DNA of 21,531 nt from Gryganskiella cystojenkinii (Eukaryota > Mortierellomycota > Mortierellomycetes > Mortierellales > Mortierellaceae): assembly GCA_015852425.1 (NCBI GenBank), contig JAAAIG010000366.1, positions 1-21,531 on the forward strand, read 5' to 3'. The position numbers and the translations under genes are program-made. Under the pieces are notes generated by a model, which saw only the letters and a program-made list of their open reading frames with translations, did not search any database and had not been told where the DNA came from. Positions 9,469 to 19,665 of the stretch are shown here, piece after piece (within the stretch, counting starts at the first letter, position 1; the number at the start of each line of letters is the position of its first letter).

Positions 9469-12415
9469 TCAACGATGCTGACCAGCAGCACCACGATGTC
9501 CGTTACCACCACCACTTCCGTTCGAGGGGCTCAGTCCGGAATGCGCTGCAAGACTTGCTCCCAAAACACCATCATGTGCTGGGTTATAGGTGAATCCCTT
9601 GAACTGGAGTTGAACCGTCTCACTCAAGAAACTCGACTCCACAACCGAATCCAACGGTTCCTCGGACGTGAACTCCTCATCAAAATTTGAAGTATCGATC
9701 GCAGACGAAACCGAGGGCTTGAATGGTGGCTGAATCTTCTTGGCCATCAGATGGGGAAATGAGATGGGCTTGAAGAATGCATGTTGTTTGATTGCACTCG
9801 ATCCGTTGTTTCCCAAACGCTGGTTAGGATCTCTTGTCAGGAGAGCGGTCAGGAGCGATCTGGCGTCGGGCGAGACCTCGTCCGGGAACCGGAGTTCATC
9901 CTGCAAGATCTTGCGGTACATTTCATGAATGTTTTCGTCATAGAATGGAGGCAAACCCGTCAACATCTCGTACAACAGGACACCCAGAGTCCACCAATCG
10001 ACTGTCTTCGTGTACCCTTGTCCCAATAAAAGTTCTGGCGCAAGGTATTCAGGTGTTCCACAGAAAGTGTTGGTCGTTTCGGTCTCGGTCATGCCCAGCT
10101 TGCATAGTCCGAAATCACAGAGTGCAATATGACCAGTGTAATCCAACAAAATGTTCTCTGGTTTCAAATCACGGTAGACAACATTGAATCCGTGTAAGCA
10201 CTCCAGGGCGCACAACAACTCGGCGGCGTAAAACCGGGAACGTTCCTCGCTGAATCGACCTTCCCGTTGCAAATGATGAAACAATTCTCCGCCGTTGACA
10301 AAAGCAAGGACCAGATAGAGTTTCTCCGGAGACTGGAACGAGAACTTGAGGGGGACAATAAAAGGGTTGTTGATCTGAGCCAGGACGGTACGTTCTGCGA
10401 GGGTGTGGTTGACCTCCGATCGGGAGATGATATGAGCTTTGCGAAGGATCTTCAAGGCGTAGATTCGAGAGGTGTCGCGCTTGCGGACTTGCATAACCTG
10501 CGAGTGATGAAAAATGTAAAAAAAAAAAATATTGAAAGTTGTATTAGTCAATGCGATCGACCTCATTTTGCATCGCCCAGGGAACACTCCAAGTTTTTTG
10601 GCGGGAAAAAAAACCAATTTTTTTTTTTTTTTTTTTTGGTTGGGCTTAGCCTTTTTTTCGTTTTCCAACTTCTTACCTTGCCAAAGCTTCCTTTACCAAT
10701 GACCTTAAGCAAATCAAAGGCGTCGATCGTCATGGGTGTGTTGGCCTAAACATAAATAGCATATATAACAACAATAAAAAAAAAACAGTATGTCAGTGTT
10801 CGATCAGAAGCCCTGATCAAACTACAAAAAATACATATGTCGAACAGGGTGTCGCTCTTACGTTATCCCGCTTATAAGCGATCTGGACTCGAACTTTGCC
10901 AGTGCCTCCCTGGAGAGGAAACCACTCATCCTGCATCTGTTCATCCCAACGAGGTTCCAGCTTGACATTGCCCAAGAACACATCCTGACTGGCAGTGTCA
11001 CTTTCCTTGATATCTCCAGATCTGGACTCGATCGAGGCATTGGGTTTTGGGACTCGAATGTAGAGCGACAACTGAGCATCCGAGACTCTCGACACATCAC
11101 TAGATGTAGGCAGACAAATGCAGGTGATTAAAATAGGGTCAGAGCTCAGGTGCAGCGTGTAATATTTGTTAGAAGGGAGAGAGCATCATCCTGCGGGCAA
11201 TGGCCATGCCGAAAGAAACAGCTGTCGTCGAAAAAAACCTCGATCCCTCCAAAAAACATCCGATGCTTCGACACTCGACAAAAGGGTCAAAAATAGACCC
11301 ATAGCTCAGTCTCATTGTTCCATGGCGACGATGGTTGAAGGTTGAATAAGTGCTCAGATCCAATAGTCCAAACTCCATGCTATGTAACCCAACCGCACAA
11401 TAAGAGTAAAAAAAAAACTCTATGTGGGAAATGAAATCAAAGAAAAGAGAGATCTTTGCTTTTTGGCTCACTTCCAAAGTGGCTGTTTGTTCCTGATTGA
11501 TGGATCATTTCTGCTCTTGATTTTTTTTTTTTTAGTTATCCAGTTTGTCCTCAAATTCCTGATGATCTTCGATGTGGGGTGAGTTGAAGGTTTGTCGATA
11601 ATAATAGTATCCATTCATTGACCCATGCGCAATCCCCCAAGAATAGCAACATGGTTGGTTCTTTTTTCCAGGAAATGAATATTCTGAGCTTCGAAAAAAA
11701 AATTGAGCTGTGTTAGCTGAAAGGTACTTACAAGTGCGCTCTGTATTGCCATAATGGGCTCGAGACCTCGCCACCAAGAGCATCGATCAGGACCTCGTTC
11801 TTGTCAAACTCCAGGACAGCATAGGGTAACCACCACTTGCGTTGGACCGATTCCCGGTTGCTCGTCGGCTGTTCCTTGGGGACAAAAGGCGATGTGTTGG
11901 ATCCAGGAGGGAGAGTCAATCCCCTGGCCTCGACCACACGGACAATGAGCAATCCGTTTTTGGTCGGTGCTGCAGGAGTGTTTCCGTTTCCGTTGCTGCT
12001 GTTTGTACTGTTGTTACTGTTGCTGGGACTGTAGCAAGGAGAGGACGATGCAGGGGAGGAGGCTGCATAGTCTTTACCATTGTCATGTCCATTCCCGATC
12101 GTCCTTGGTGGTGAAGATGGTGAGGAACTCAGGTGGCTGGCAGAGAGCGCTGCAGCCTCACGTTCTCTTTCCTTTTCACGTTCCTTTTCCTTGTGCTCTA
12201 TTCGACCATGACCAATGCCAAAAAAAAGCGAGGCAAAAAACAAAAGTGAGTACAAAAAAACACACAAAAAATATGACCTGTTGTTTGGATTCATGCGAGG
12301 TTGCTGTGTTGTTTGGGAAGTTTTTTTTCTTCCCTCCTGACCGTCTGACTTGAAAAAAAACAAGACAAGTAAAATAATGCAGGAGCAACATACTCTTCGA
12401 GTGCAACCAGGACAT
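9469..12415 (-). CDS. YPK1: AGC protein kinase Ypk1/Gad8 (SGK family) with C2 domain
   Basis: Five exons, complement(9469..10497, 10677..10745, 10862..11099, 11732..12197, 12394..12415), 607 residues. TORC2- and PDK1-activated kinase controlling membrane stress, sphingolipid and cell-wall responses in fungi. The 22-nt first exon gives MSWLHSKK, matching the conserved N terminus (MSWK) of fungal Ypk proteins. An Arg/Glu and Ser/Asn-rich linker leads to a C2-like domain (about 88-238: LLIVRVVEARGL, YAVLEFDKNEVL, WQYRAHFDVS). Kinase features: glycine loop GKGSFGK (259-265), ATP lysine K281, YRDLKPEN with D375, DFG D393, activation-loop T409 in TFCGTPEY (PDK1 site). The tail has a turn motif (S549 in PLDSVV) and hydrophobic motif FKGFTY with T568. 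GYTKTVDWWTLG and DTSNFDEEFT favour Ypk over Sch9. A 632-bp intron (11100..11731) interrupts C2. Confidence 0.93.
10618..10637. repeat. 20-nt T homopolymer in a YPK1 intron
   Basis: Lies within intron 10498..10676 (poly-A on the transcript). Its length is prone to sequencing error; no function is inferred. Confidence 0.9.
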
Positions 12416-13053
12416 GTTGAGAGGACGATACGGTGAGGGTGAAGGAGTGAGAGGGACTTGTTTATGGAAGGGTTCGTTAAAGGGATTCTCTAGTGTTCGT
12501 TAGAAAAATGGACTACCGAGAAGTAAAAGAGGAACCGTTGGAGAAAAAAAACAGTCAGTAACTGAATATTCTCTTTTTACATTTTTTTTGAGGAGTGAGT
12601 GCCCTCTCTGTAGTCTGTGCAGTCTTACGGAGTGAGGGGTAATGTCTTTTGAGGGGGATATAACAGATGGAAATAAAGAAAGAGTAGAGAGATAAAGAGA
12701 GACGAAGAGAGAGGAGAAAGAGGGAGAGAGGGAAAGAAAGTGTTGCGAGGTGAATGATAAATGAGAGATGGAAAGAAGCGAATGTAGAAAAAAATCAAAG
12801 AGATGAAGATAAAGAAGAAGCAGAGGAACATTAATTCGACCGAGACATTTTTTCACAAGTGATCGAATCACTGAAATCTGACTGGACAGACAGACCTCCT
12901 TGTCTCTCGTTGCGGTGATGTCCCTGAGAAGAGAAGGGGGAAGGGGCTTTGGTTGTTGCTCTCCAATTGCGGGTTGATTCCTTCTTATTTTCGCATTCAT
13001 TGAGTCCATTCATTCATTCAATTCCTATTCTCAAAAACCATTTCTTTTCTCTC
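12416..13053. promoter_or_regulatory. Divergent YPK1/phosphatase promoter
   Basis: 638 bp between opposing start codons. From about 12655 to 12830 the plus strand is almost pure purine (GA-rich), so it is CT-rich in the YPK1 sense direction, as in many fungal promoters and leaders. Reading frames across it are composition artefacts. No specific factor site stands out. Confidence 0.55.
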
Positions 13054-14731
13054 ATGCTGAGACCTATCCTCTTCATTGCACTGCTGTGTCTCCTCGTCAT
13101 CTACTGGCGACAGCCCGACTACGAGGCCACGAGTAGAAAGTCCACAACAAAAGCCCCGACAAAGGAAAAATCGCCCAGTCGCAAGGTGCCTTCTCAACCT
13201 TCCAGGAATACGATCGGGCGCACTGTCGCAGTTGGCGATCTTCACAGTGATCTCGGTCAGACGCTTGCCGTCCTTCAACTTGCTGGTGTCGTCGACCAGG
13301 ACGAAAACTGGTCAGGTGGACGCGACACTCTTGTCCAGACTGTATGAGGACCAGAAAAAATATTTTTTATATCAGTCGAAACGCAAGCCTTTGCCCCATG
13401 ACTGGAGTATGCCCTCTTAACACAACGAATGGTTCACATGGATCTTTCTATCTCTTTATTCTCAATGTTTCCCCCTCCCTTCTTCTTAGGGTGATATTGT
13501 GGATCGAGGTCCTGATACGATTGCTATCTATAATCTCTTTGACAAACTGCGCGGTCAGGCTAAGGAAGCAGGTGGACAGGTACATTTTTTTTTGTTTTGC
13601 ATGAAGGACGGACAGGCATGCGCATAAGCGAACGTGTGCTAGCCCAGTGTCTGATCAAGCGTAATTTTACCATACTCACCACTTTCACTCTTCCTCCGAA
13701 TCGACTTAGGTTGTCAATGTCTATGGAAAGTACGTCCATATAGCACAGCATAGGAAGATCCCTCCAGGAATCGGGTCTCATCACGGGAAGAAATATATAG
13801 CACCGACTGAGGCTAATCCTGTCATGTTTCCAAACTCTTCATCTTCTATAGCCACGAAGTCATGAATCTCGGCAACGATCTGCGCTATGTCACCGAGGAA
13901 GATTACGAGTCCTTTGGAGGACGAAAACAACGTCAGATGGCCTGGAACGTCAAGACTGGATGGCTCGGTCAAATGATCTACAAGAACTTCAATATCACCT
14001 ATGTCCATCATGGTCACACAGCGTTCAGTCATGGTGATATGGAAGAGGAATGGGCCGCACTCGGAGTCGATACCATGAATGCTATGGCTCGGGAGGCGAT
14101 CTGGAAGGAAAACTACAGACACGCACCCATCTTTCAAGGATCAGGTATGGGCCATGAGCATGTTCTGTTTCTTTGAGACTATGGAGTGAGGAGGGAAACC
14201 AAAATGAAAAGGATAACTGAGTCGTAATTGACGGAATAGGACCCATCTGGAGTCGGGTGCATGCTACTGAGGAGGGCGGCGAGGCAGCGACGTGCAGGCG
14301 CGTCGAGGCTGCTGTGAAAGCTCTTGGAGTAAGTGACCACCTTTTGTTGTTTTACAGGTTTGTTCGATTCAACAATCACTGATAACAATTTCTCTTTTTT
14401 TTTCTCCTCTCGCCCTTGCCATTAGGTGAAGCGCTTGATCTCCGGACATACCCCTCAGTACCGTACGGGCAAGGTTCTCTCTCGTTGCAACTCTCAATAC
14501 ATGGTCATTGACGTTGGCATCAGTACATATTATGGTAACTCAAGGAGGGTCTCGGTCATTTTTTCTAAGCGCCTAGGTGAAATATTCGATGTTTTTCACC
14601 AATATTTTTTTTATTTATTCGCCTTTTGAATCTTCATAGGCGGACACCTCGCTGCACTGGAAATTCTGGAAAACGACGACGGCACTCAGAATGTGTATGC
14701 ACTTTACCCTGGAGGAAAGCTTCTGTTGTAG
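13054..14731 (+). CDS. Shewanella-like metallophosphatase with N-terminal signal anchor
   Basis: Seven exons: 13054..13341, 13490..13579, 13710..13729, 13852..14144, 14240..14328, 14426..14534, 14640..14731; 326 residues. Calcineurin-like (PPP-fold) phosphoesterase with a two-metal centre: GDLH (D62, H64), GDIVDRG (97-103), GNHE (132-135, split across a splice junction), HH at 185-186 and SGHTP (266-270). The YESFGGRKQRQMAW insert and EEEWAALG region fit the Shewanella-like (SLP) branch rather than PP1/PP2A. Residues 4-17 form one hydrophobic stretch followed by a basic, Ser/Thr/Lys-rich linker, suggesting entry into the secretory pathway or a type II membrane anchor. The third exon is a 20-nt microexon. 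Substrate unknown. Convergent with the SAM-domain gene, only 99 bp between stops. Confidence 0.88.
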
Positions 14732-14752
14732 AAAGATGGTCTCTCTGTTGTT

Positions 14753-14817
14753 TATCAAGATTTTCGGCAAGGGGAATGAAAGAACGAATAAAACGTCGCA
14801 GATATCAAGATTTTCGG
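14753..14817 (+). repeat. 15-bp direct repeat in the convergent 3' region
   Basis: TATCAAGATTTTCGG occurs at 14753-14767 and again at 14803-14817, exactly 50 bp apart, flanking the phosphatase poly(A) signal. No coding explanation. Confidence 0.85.
14787..14792 (+). terminator. Poly(A) signal for the phosphatase gene
   Basis: AATAAA 56 nt past the stop codon at 14731. Cleavage soon after it would fall close to or within the 3' end of the opposing SAM-domain gene (stop at 14831). Confidence 0.55.
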
Positions 14818-14830
14818 AAAGGATTGTTTT

Positions 14831-16318
14831 TTAACGCGAGAAACGCAACATGAAGGCGACCAAGAGTCCACCGATTATGACACCCTCCATGAAACCGAGT
14901 CCGCCTGAGGACGCGGCCTGCTCGAGCTTCTTGGCCTTAGCCTCTTGTTCCTTCTTCCAGGACTCCATCAAGCCGGTGATATCCTCGACGATTCCCTTGC
15001 GGAGATCTTGGGCGTTCTGTTGCGTCAAAGGCTGTTGCTCCATGTTGTTGTTATTCCTGCTGCTGTATCTTTGTTCTTGGAGGTGAGGGTGAATGAATGA
15101 GGATTGGGATTCGACGGTGGTGGATGAGGAATGTTGATGATGATGAGAAGAAGAGGAAGTGGAATGTTCCTCCTCTATTTTTCAACACATTTTTTTTTTT
15201 TTTTTTTTTTTTGCAAGTCAGTCAGTCAACTTTGAAAGCAAATAAAAAGAGGGGTTCGATCCACGACCCTCCCCCTGCCTCACATTATCGTAAATAATCA
15301 AGAACTTACGAAATGAAGAGCTGTCACTGCTGCTGCTGCTACTGACACTGCCAGCAAGAGGCTCATCCTTGTCGGCGTCGTGGCCATCCTCCCATCGCAT
15401 CGTATCCACTCGACTGGCCCGAATGGTCTCTCTTCTCAGCATACCGACTGCTTTGATGATCATCGTCCTCCACTTCAAATTGATCTGCATCCGCTCTATG
15501 AGAAAGCCGTCCAAACAAAAATAATAAGAGTTATATCTCTATTAGATCCCTAGGACCGGACTCTAGCAGGTGCTGAACAATGAATCGCCTTTTTTTACCT
15601 AAATCCTCATCTCTCAGATCGATAAACTGTGCTCCGTCCATACAGGCGGTCTACGAGAAACCCAAAAAAATAGTCTCAGGTTGGTTAACATGCGGAATTT
15701 TTTCCTCCCCTCTTTTGTGTTTTCCGCCGCGACGTTCATTCGTCATGTTACCTGTCGAACATATCGTCCGAGGTCCTCGGTGATGGCTCGAGGGTATCGT
15801 CGCAGCGAATAACCAAGGTACTCAGCTACATGAGTACTGGTCCAACTTCGGACATCGGTCGGGAGATCAGGGAATGATGTCTCGTCAAGGACTACGGTTG
15901 CAGATCGAGTCGGTCGAGAGAAACTGACCGATCGTTTCCAGGGCGAGACTGGAGGCGAGGGCAAGTTGTGCGTCGCCATCGAAGGCAAGGATCCGGTTCG
16001 AAGAGGCGAAGTCTTACTAACGCTGCTATTATTGTTAAGACTACTGCTCGCACTGGTCTTGCCTCCACTGTTGCTGTTATTCTTGGTTGTGGGGATAGCA
16101 ATAGGTTGAGTTGATGGAGGACTGAAGAAATCGTCTGATGGGGACATAAGAGGCGGGTACACATAAGCCTTGGTAAGGTTGGTGTGCTCCCTGATAGCAT
16201 CAGAGGGGTAGGCTAGAGGAATGTTGACCTTTTTATAACGGACTTTGCGGTCGTCTTGGTCCTCAGTCTGCAGGAGACTGCTGGCTGTGCTGTTGTTGGC
16301 AGAAGATTGAGCATCCAT
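14831..16318 (-). CDS. SAM-domain protein with C-terminal membrane anchor
   Basis: Four exons, complement(14831..15174, 15310..15495, 15599..15650, 15752..16318), 382 residues. The ATG at 16318 opens a disordered Ser/Asn/Pro region with PPVSPWKRSVSFS-type phosphosite motifs. A sterile alpha motif follows at about 158-232: SWTSTHVAEYLGY, DGAQFIDLRDEDLERM, LKWRTMIIKAVGML. SAM domains mediate protein oligomerisation. After a Ser/His-rich linker, a charged helix (SWKKEQEAKAKKLEQ) precedes a hydrophobic segment about 361-379 (FMEGVIIGGLLVAFML) and a short basic end, the layout of a tail-anchored protein facing the cytosol. Joining of exons 3 and 4 rests on frame (CAG rebuilt across the junction) and 43 further open codons. 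The last exon could instead be a separate 70-residue protein starting at 15043. I do not recognise a named homologue. Confidence 0.75.
15190..15212. repeat. 23-nt T homopolymer in a SAM-gene intron
   Basis: Poly-A on the transcript, within intron 15175..15309 close to the proposed acceptor. Its length may be unreliable. Confidence 0.9.
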
Positions 16319-17164
16319 GTTATGTTTTGATTATGGGATTCGAGGAGGTGATATTACTCTTTGGACAAATGAAGACAGAAAATAAACTTGAAGAGAGACA
16401 AAAAAGGGAGGTTGGGGTCGTTAAACGAGAAGAAGCACAAAGAAAAAGAAAGAGAGAGGTGGCCAAGGTGGAGGAAGGGCGAGGGAGAGAAAAGCAGAAA
16501 GCAAAAGAAAGATAGAAAAAGAAGAACTGATGATCAGGTCAAGGAGCGAACGGCACAGTCAACTGGCGTGCAATATGACGGTTGCCCCTTTTTTCGTAAT
16601 TAGTAGAGACAGGGTGAGTGACGACCAAGTGACCTTCACGCGCCCTTTCCTCCGAGGCTGAAGAAGAAGAAAGGGACTACGGCCAACTTGAGGGGTAAAG
16701 ATGAGGTGTAGGTGGGAGGCAGCCCTCTCCAACGCCATTTTGGAGTCGCGTCCGAGGGTTGCTTCTGAACCCTCAAAATCATTAAGGACACGTCACAGAA
16801 ATGCAGCGGATCGTGGGACCTTCATCTCACACCATGTTCGTGTGCTTGTTCTGTTCTAGAGCCTTGTGTCCTCCAGTTAGTGCGGACATGCACGTTTTTT
16901 TATTTCCTCCATTCATTCACTCCATCCATTCCTTCCTCCTTCCCCCTCCCTCCCCTTTTCTCGCTCTCTTTCCTCTCCCGACGTTATCCCTTCCAATCTG
17001 TCCTTCCTCCCCACTTTATTTTTAGCTCCCATTCTCCTCTTTCTATCCATCTCTCATTCCTCCATTCCATTCATCCGAGGAAAAGAAATCTTTTTTTTAA
17101 TAGCAACGTCAGCTAAAGTCGCCGTCTTCCAACTCATATTCACACATTTTTCGACCTACTCACA
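16319..17164. promoter_or_regulatory. Divergent SAM-gene/DCP2 promoter
   Basis: 846 bp between opposing start codons. Purine-rich on plus near 16375-16515 and pyrimidine-rich on plus near 16893-17095, so each gene has a CT-rich stretch upstream of its start on its own sense strand. The middle (about 16520-16890) is of mixed composition. Frames here are composition artefacts; no gene is seen. Confidence 0.55.
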
Positions 17165-17692
17165 ATGGCGTATGCCAACGTTACTTTTAATAATGTCCTC
17201 GACGACTTGTCAAGGTAGCGACTCTTTCTTCATATACCATTGCATGATGCTACGACATGACCTTGCCTCGTCCCCTTCTTCCTATTGTGTACCTGACCAT
17301 GCGCACTGACACACTCTTTTTTCATAATTGACCGCCCAATAGTCGCTTCATTATCAATGTCCCCGACGAGGAACTGGCCTCGGTCGAGCGCATCTTTTTC
17401 CAGATTGAACAGGCCCATTGGTTCTATGAGGACTTTATTCGCGAACAAAACTCGTCCCTGCCAAGCTTCTCACTAAAGAACTTTTCCGCAAAGTTTTTTC
17501 ACCACTGTCCACTCTTGCACGAATGGTCAGACGAACACGAAACCGCTTTCGTCAACTTTATGGAGTACAAGATCCGGGTACCTGTCTGTGGCGCCATCAT
17601 CCTGAACGAAAACATGGACAAGGTAACAGACCGATTGATCTTGAGAGGAGACACAGGCGCATACGATCGCGAGAACAAGCAGGAGCCTAATT

Positions 17693-17753
<61 letters not shown>

Positions 17754-19665
17754 GTTCTCTCTCTTTCAATAGTGCATATTGGTCAAAGGATGGGCAGCAA
17801 GATCAGGGTGGGGTTTTCCTAAAGGAAAAATCAACAAGGACGAGCCAGATACAGACTGTGCAGTGCGCGAGGTAAAAAAGAAAAAGAAAAAAGGATATCT
17901 CTTTCTGCATCTCTCGTTTCATGTTCACCTCCACGTGGATGGAAGATGATGCAGTAACTGACCCCATTGTTTTTGTTTTTACCCGTGTGTATTTAGGTAT
18001 GGGAGGAGACAGGATTCGATATTTCAAGCAGGATCAGAGATGAGGACTATGTCGAACAAACGATGAAGGATCAAAGGATCCGATTGTATATTATCAAGGA
18101 CGTACCAGAGAACACAGTGTTCGAACCTCAGACACGAAAGGAGATCAGTGTATGTTTTCATTCTCGTTCGTTTTCGACTTAGGGTATCGCCTACCTATGA
18201 TCATGGCAAATAGGGCTTACCAGGAATGTATCTAATTTTCTCTTCAAAAAATAGAAAATTGAATGGCATCTCTTGACTGATCTGCCAGCATACAAACCAA
18301 AGACACAGGAACGAGGATCTTATTCAGGAAAGGAGAGTGGCTCGGAAAGACCTTCGAACGCAAAGAACCCTAGTCGATACTACATGGTGACACCTTTCCT
18401 CCAGTAATGACTGCTCCCTACATCAGTTTGATTCATCTTCACAGCGCCGACTCTTCGCTGTTTTTTTAATACCGCAGTTCTCATCTGATTTTTTCTTTTC
18501 ATTTTTGATTTTTCTTTCTTTCATTGGCAGAAAACTCAAAAACTGGGTTGCGGCGCAGAAGCGGAACACGAAACGCAAAGGACCCAACAACAACCATGCA
18601 GGACATCATCAACCGCATCAACAACAACAACGACAGGGATCCCACTCTCATAGCCACACCAATGGCCATCATGCTTCAATCCCCGTTGTTTCCACATCAG
18701 CAGCGCAGGCGGATTCAGAGGTTTTGAAGAATATGCTCGGCATCGGCAAATCATCCACATCGCCAAACACCCCGCACTCCACCATCAGTCACTCTCGCGA
18801 CCACAGTTCCTCCTCTTCTGCGCGACCTCCCACATCAATCTTGCAGACCGATACCCAGCAGAACTCGAGCGAGTCTCTGAAAGCTCTTCTTGGAATTCAA
18901 TCCACTAACGGACCAATCGGGGGCGCCTCTCCGTCCCCTGTCTTTCAAGCAGCAACAAAAGTGTCATCACCTCCTGCTCCCGTGTCTGCTACTCAAACGT
19001 CATCAGGAAGCGATGCTTTGAAAGCCATGCTGGGCATCTCAACTTCGAGCAGCAACAACTCTCTTGCACATATGGATCATGCTCAGACTGGCTCGCCCTT
19101 CCAGGCTCGAGCACATGCAAACCAATCACCAAGGATACTCAATCAACAACCGCTCTCCCCTCCCTCATTTCACCCTTCGCCGAGTCTGTCGTTTGCAAAT
19201 TCTCCCGGTATGGGTTCACCAAGCTTGGCTAATGGCAGGAAAAACTCTATGGATCTGTTGGCTCTTTTAAACAGTGGAGGCAACAGTGGCCATCAAAATA
19301 TGAATTCTTACAACAACAACAACAACGGCGTAAACGGTTTCCGAGGTCCCAATGGTATCCATAGCAACAACAATGGTACCTCACCTCTTCTCGCCCACTT
19401 TCTCCAGGCACGCCCTTTGGAGAACGGTCCTCATGTCCCTCAAGGATCGAACAATGGCTATGGAAACGGACAAGGAGGTCCTCCCGCACCCAGCCACTTT
19501 GATCTCAACTCCATTGGTAACAATGGAAAACCCATGGCCCACAGTCCGGCGTCGTCTCCGTCCTCGAACCGCGGATCGTTCCCGACCGGCGCTACGAACG
19601 GTCAGCAGCGCGTCAAGACCAAGACGATGCAAGATTTCACCTTTGATATCGATGCTCTTGTCTAG
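17165..19665 (+). CDS. DCP2: mRNA-decapping enzyme Dcp2 (Nudix hydrolase)
   Basis: Six exons: 17165..17214, 17343..17622, 17773..17871, 17997..18149, 18255..18403, 18531..19665; 621 residues. Removes the 5' m7G cap from mRNA in the cytoplasm and P-bodies, releasing m7GDP. The N-terminal regulatory domain (about 1-95) that docks Dcp1 has [10 protein letters not shown] and [11 protein letters not shown]. The Nudix box is complete: G128, E134, R142-E143, E146-E147, G149. Box B follows ([10 protein letters not shown]), then [15 protein letters not shown], conserved in the family and rebuilt only by using the donor at 18404. Residues after about 255 are a disordered N/Q/S/P/H-rich tail with leucine motifs at about 307-315, 358-366, 404-413 and 483-491, resembling the helical leucine-rich motifs by which fungal Dcp2 binds Edc3 or Pat1. 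The tail ends FTFDIDALV. Donor 1 (GTAGCG) is weak. Confidence 0.95.
17697..17744. repeat. (CT)24 microsatellite at a DCP2 splice acceptor
   Basis: A perfect 48-nt CT run, continuing as imperfect CT-rich sequence to the acceptor AG at 17771-17772. It forms the polypyrimidine tract of intron 17623..17772. A likely branch site, CCTAA, lies at 17686-17690, so branch point and acceptor are about 80 nt apart. Confidence 0.93.

Noticed and set aside
12500..13009. Long minus-strand open frame in the YPK1/phosphatase promoter
   Set aside because: It is Ser/Leu/Phe-rich purely because of the pyrimidine-rich strand; no domain, no codon pattern and no splice partners.
15251..15262. GGTTCGATCC, like a tRNA T-arm/B box
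   Set aside because: No A box, acceptor stem or cloverleaf can be formed around it, and it lies in an intron of the SAM-domain gene.
17527..17769. Open frame encoding an Arg/Glu dipeptide run
   Set aside because: It is the antisense reading of the CT microsatellite in the DCP2 intron.
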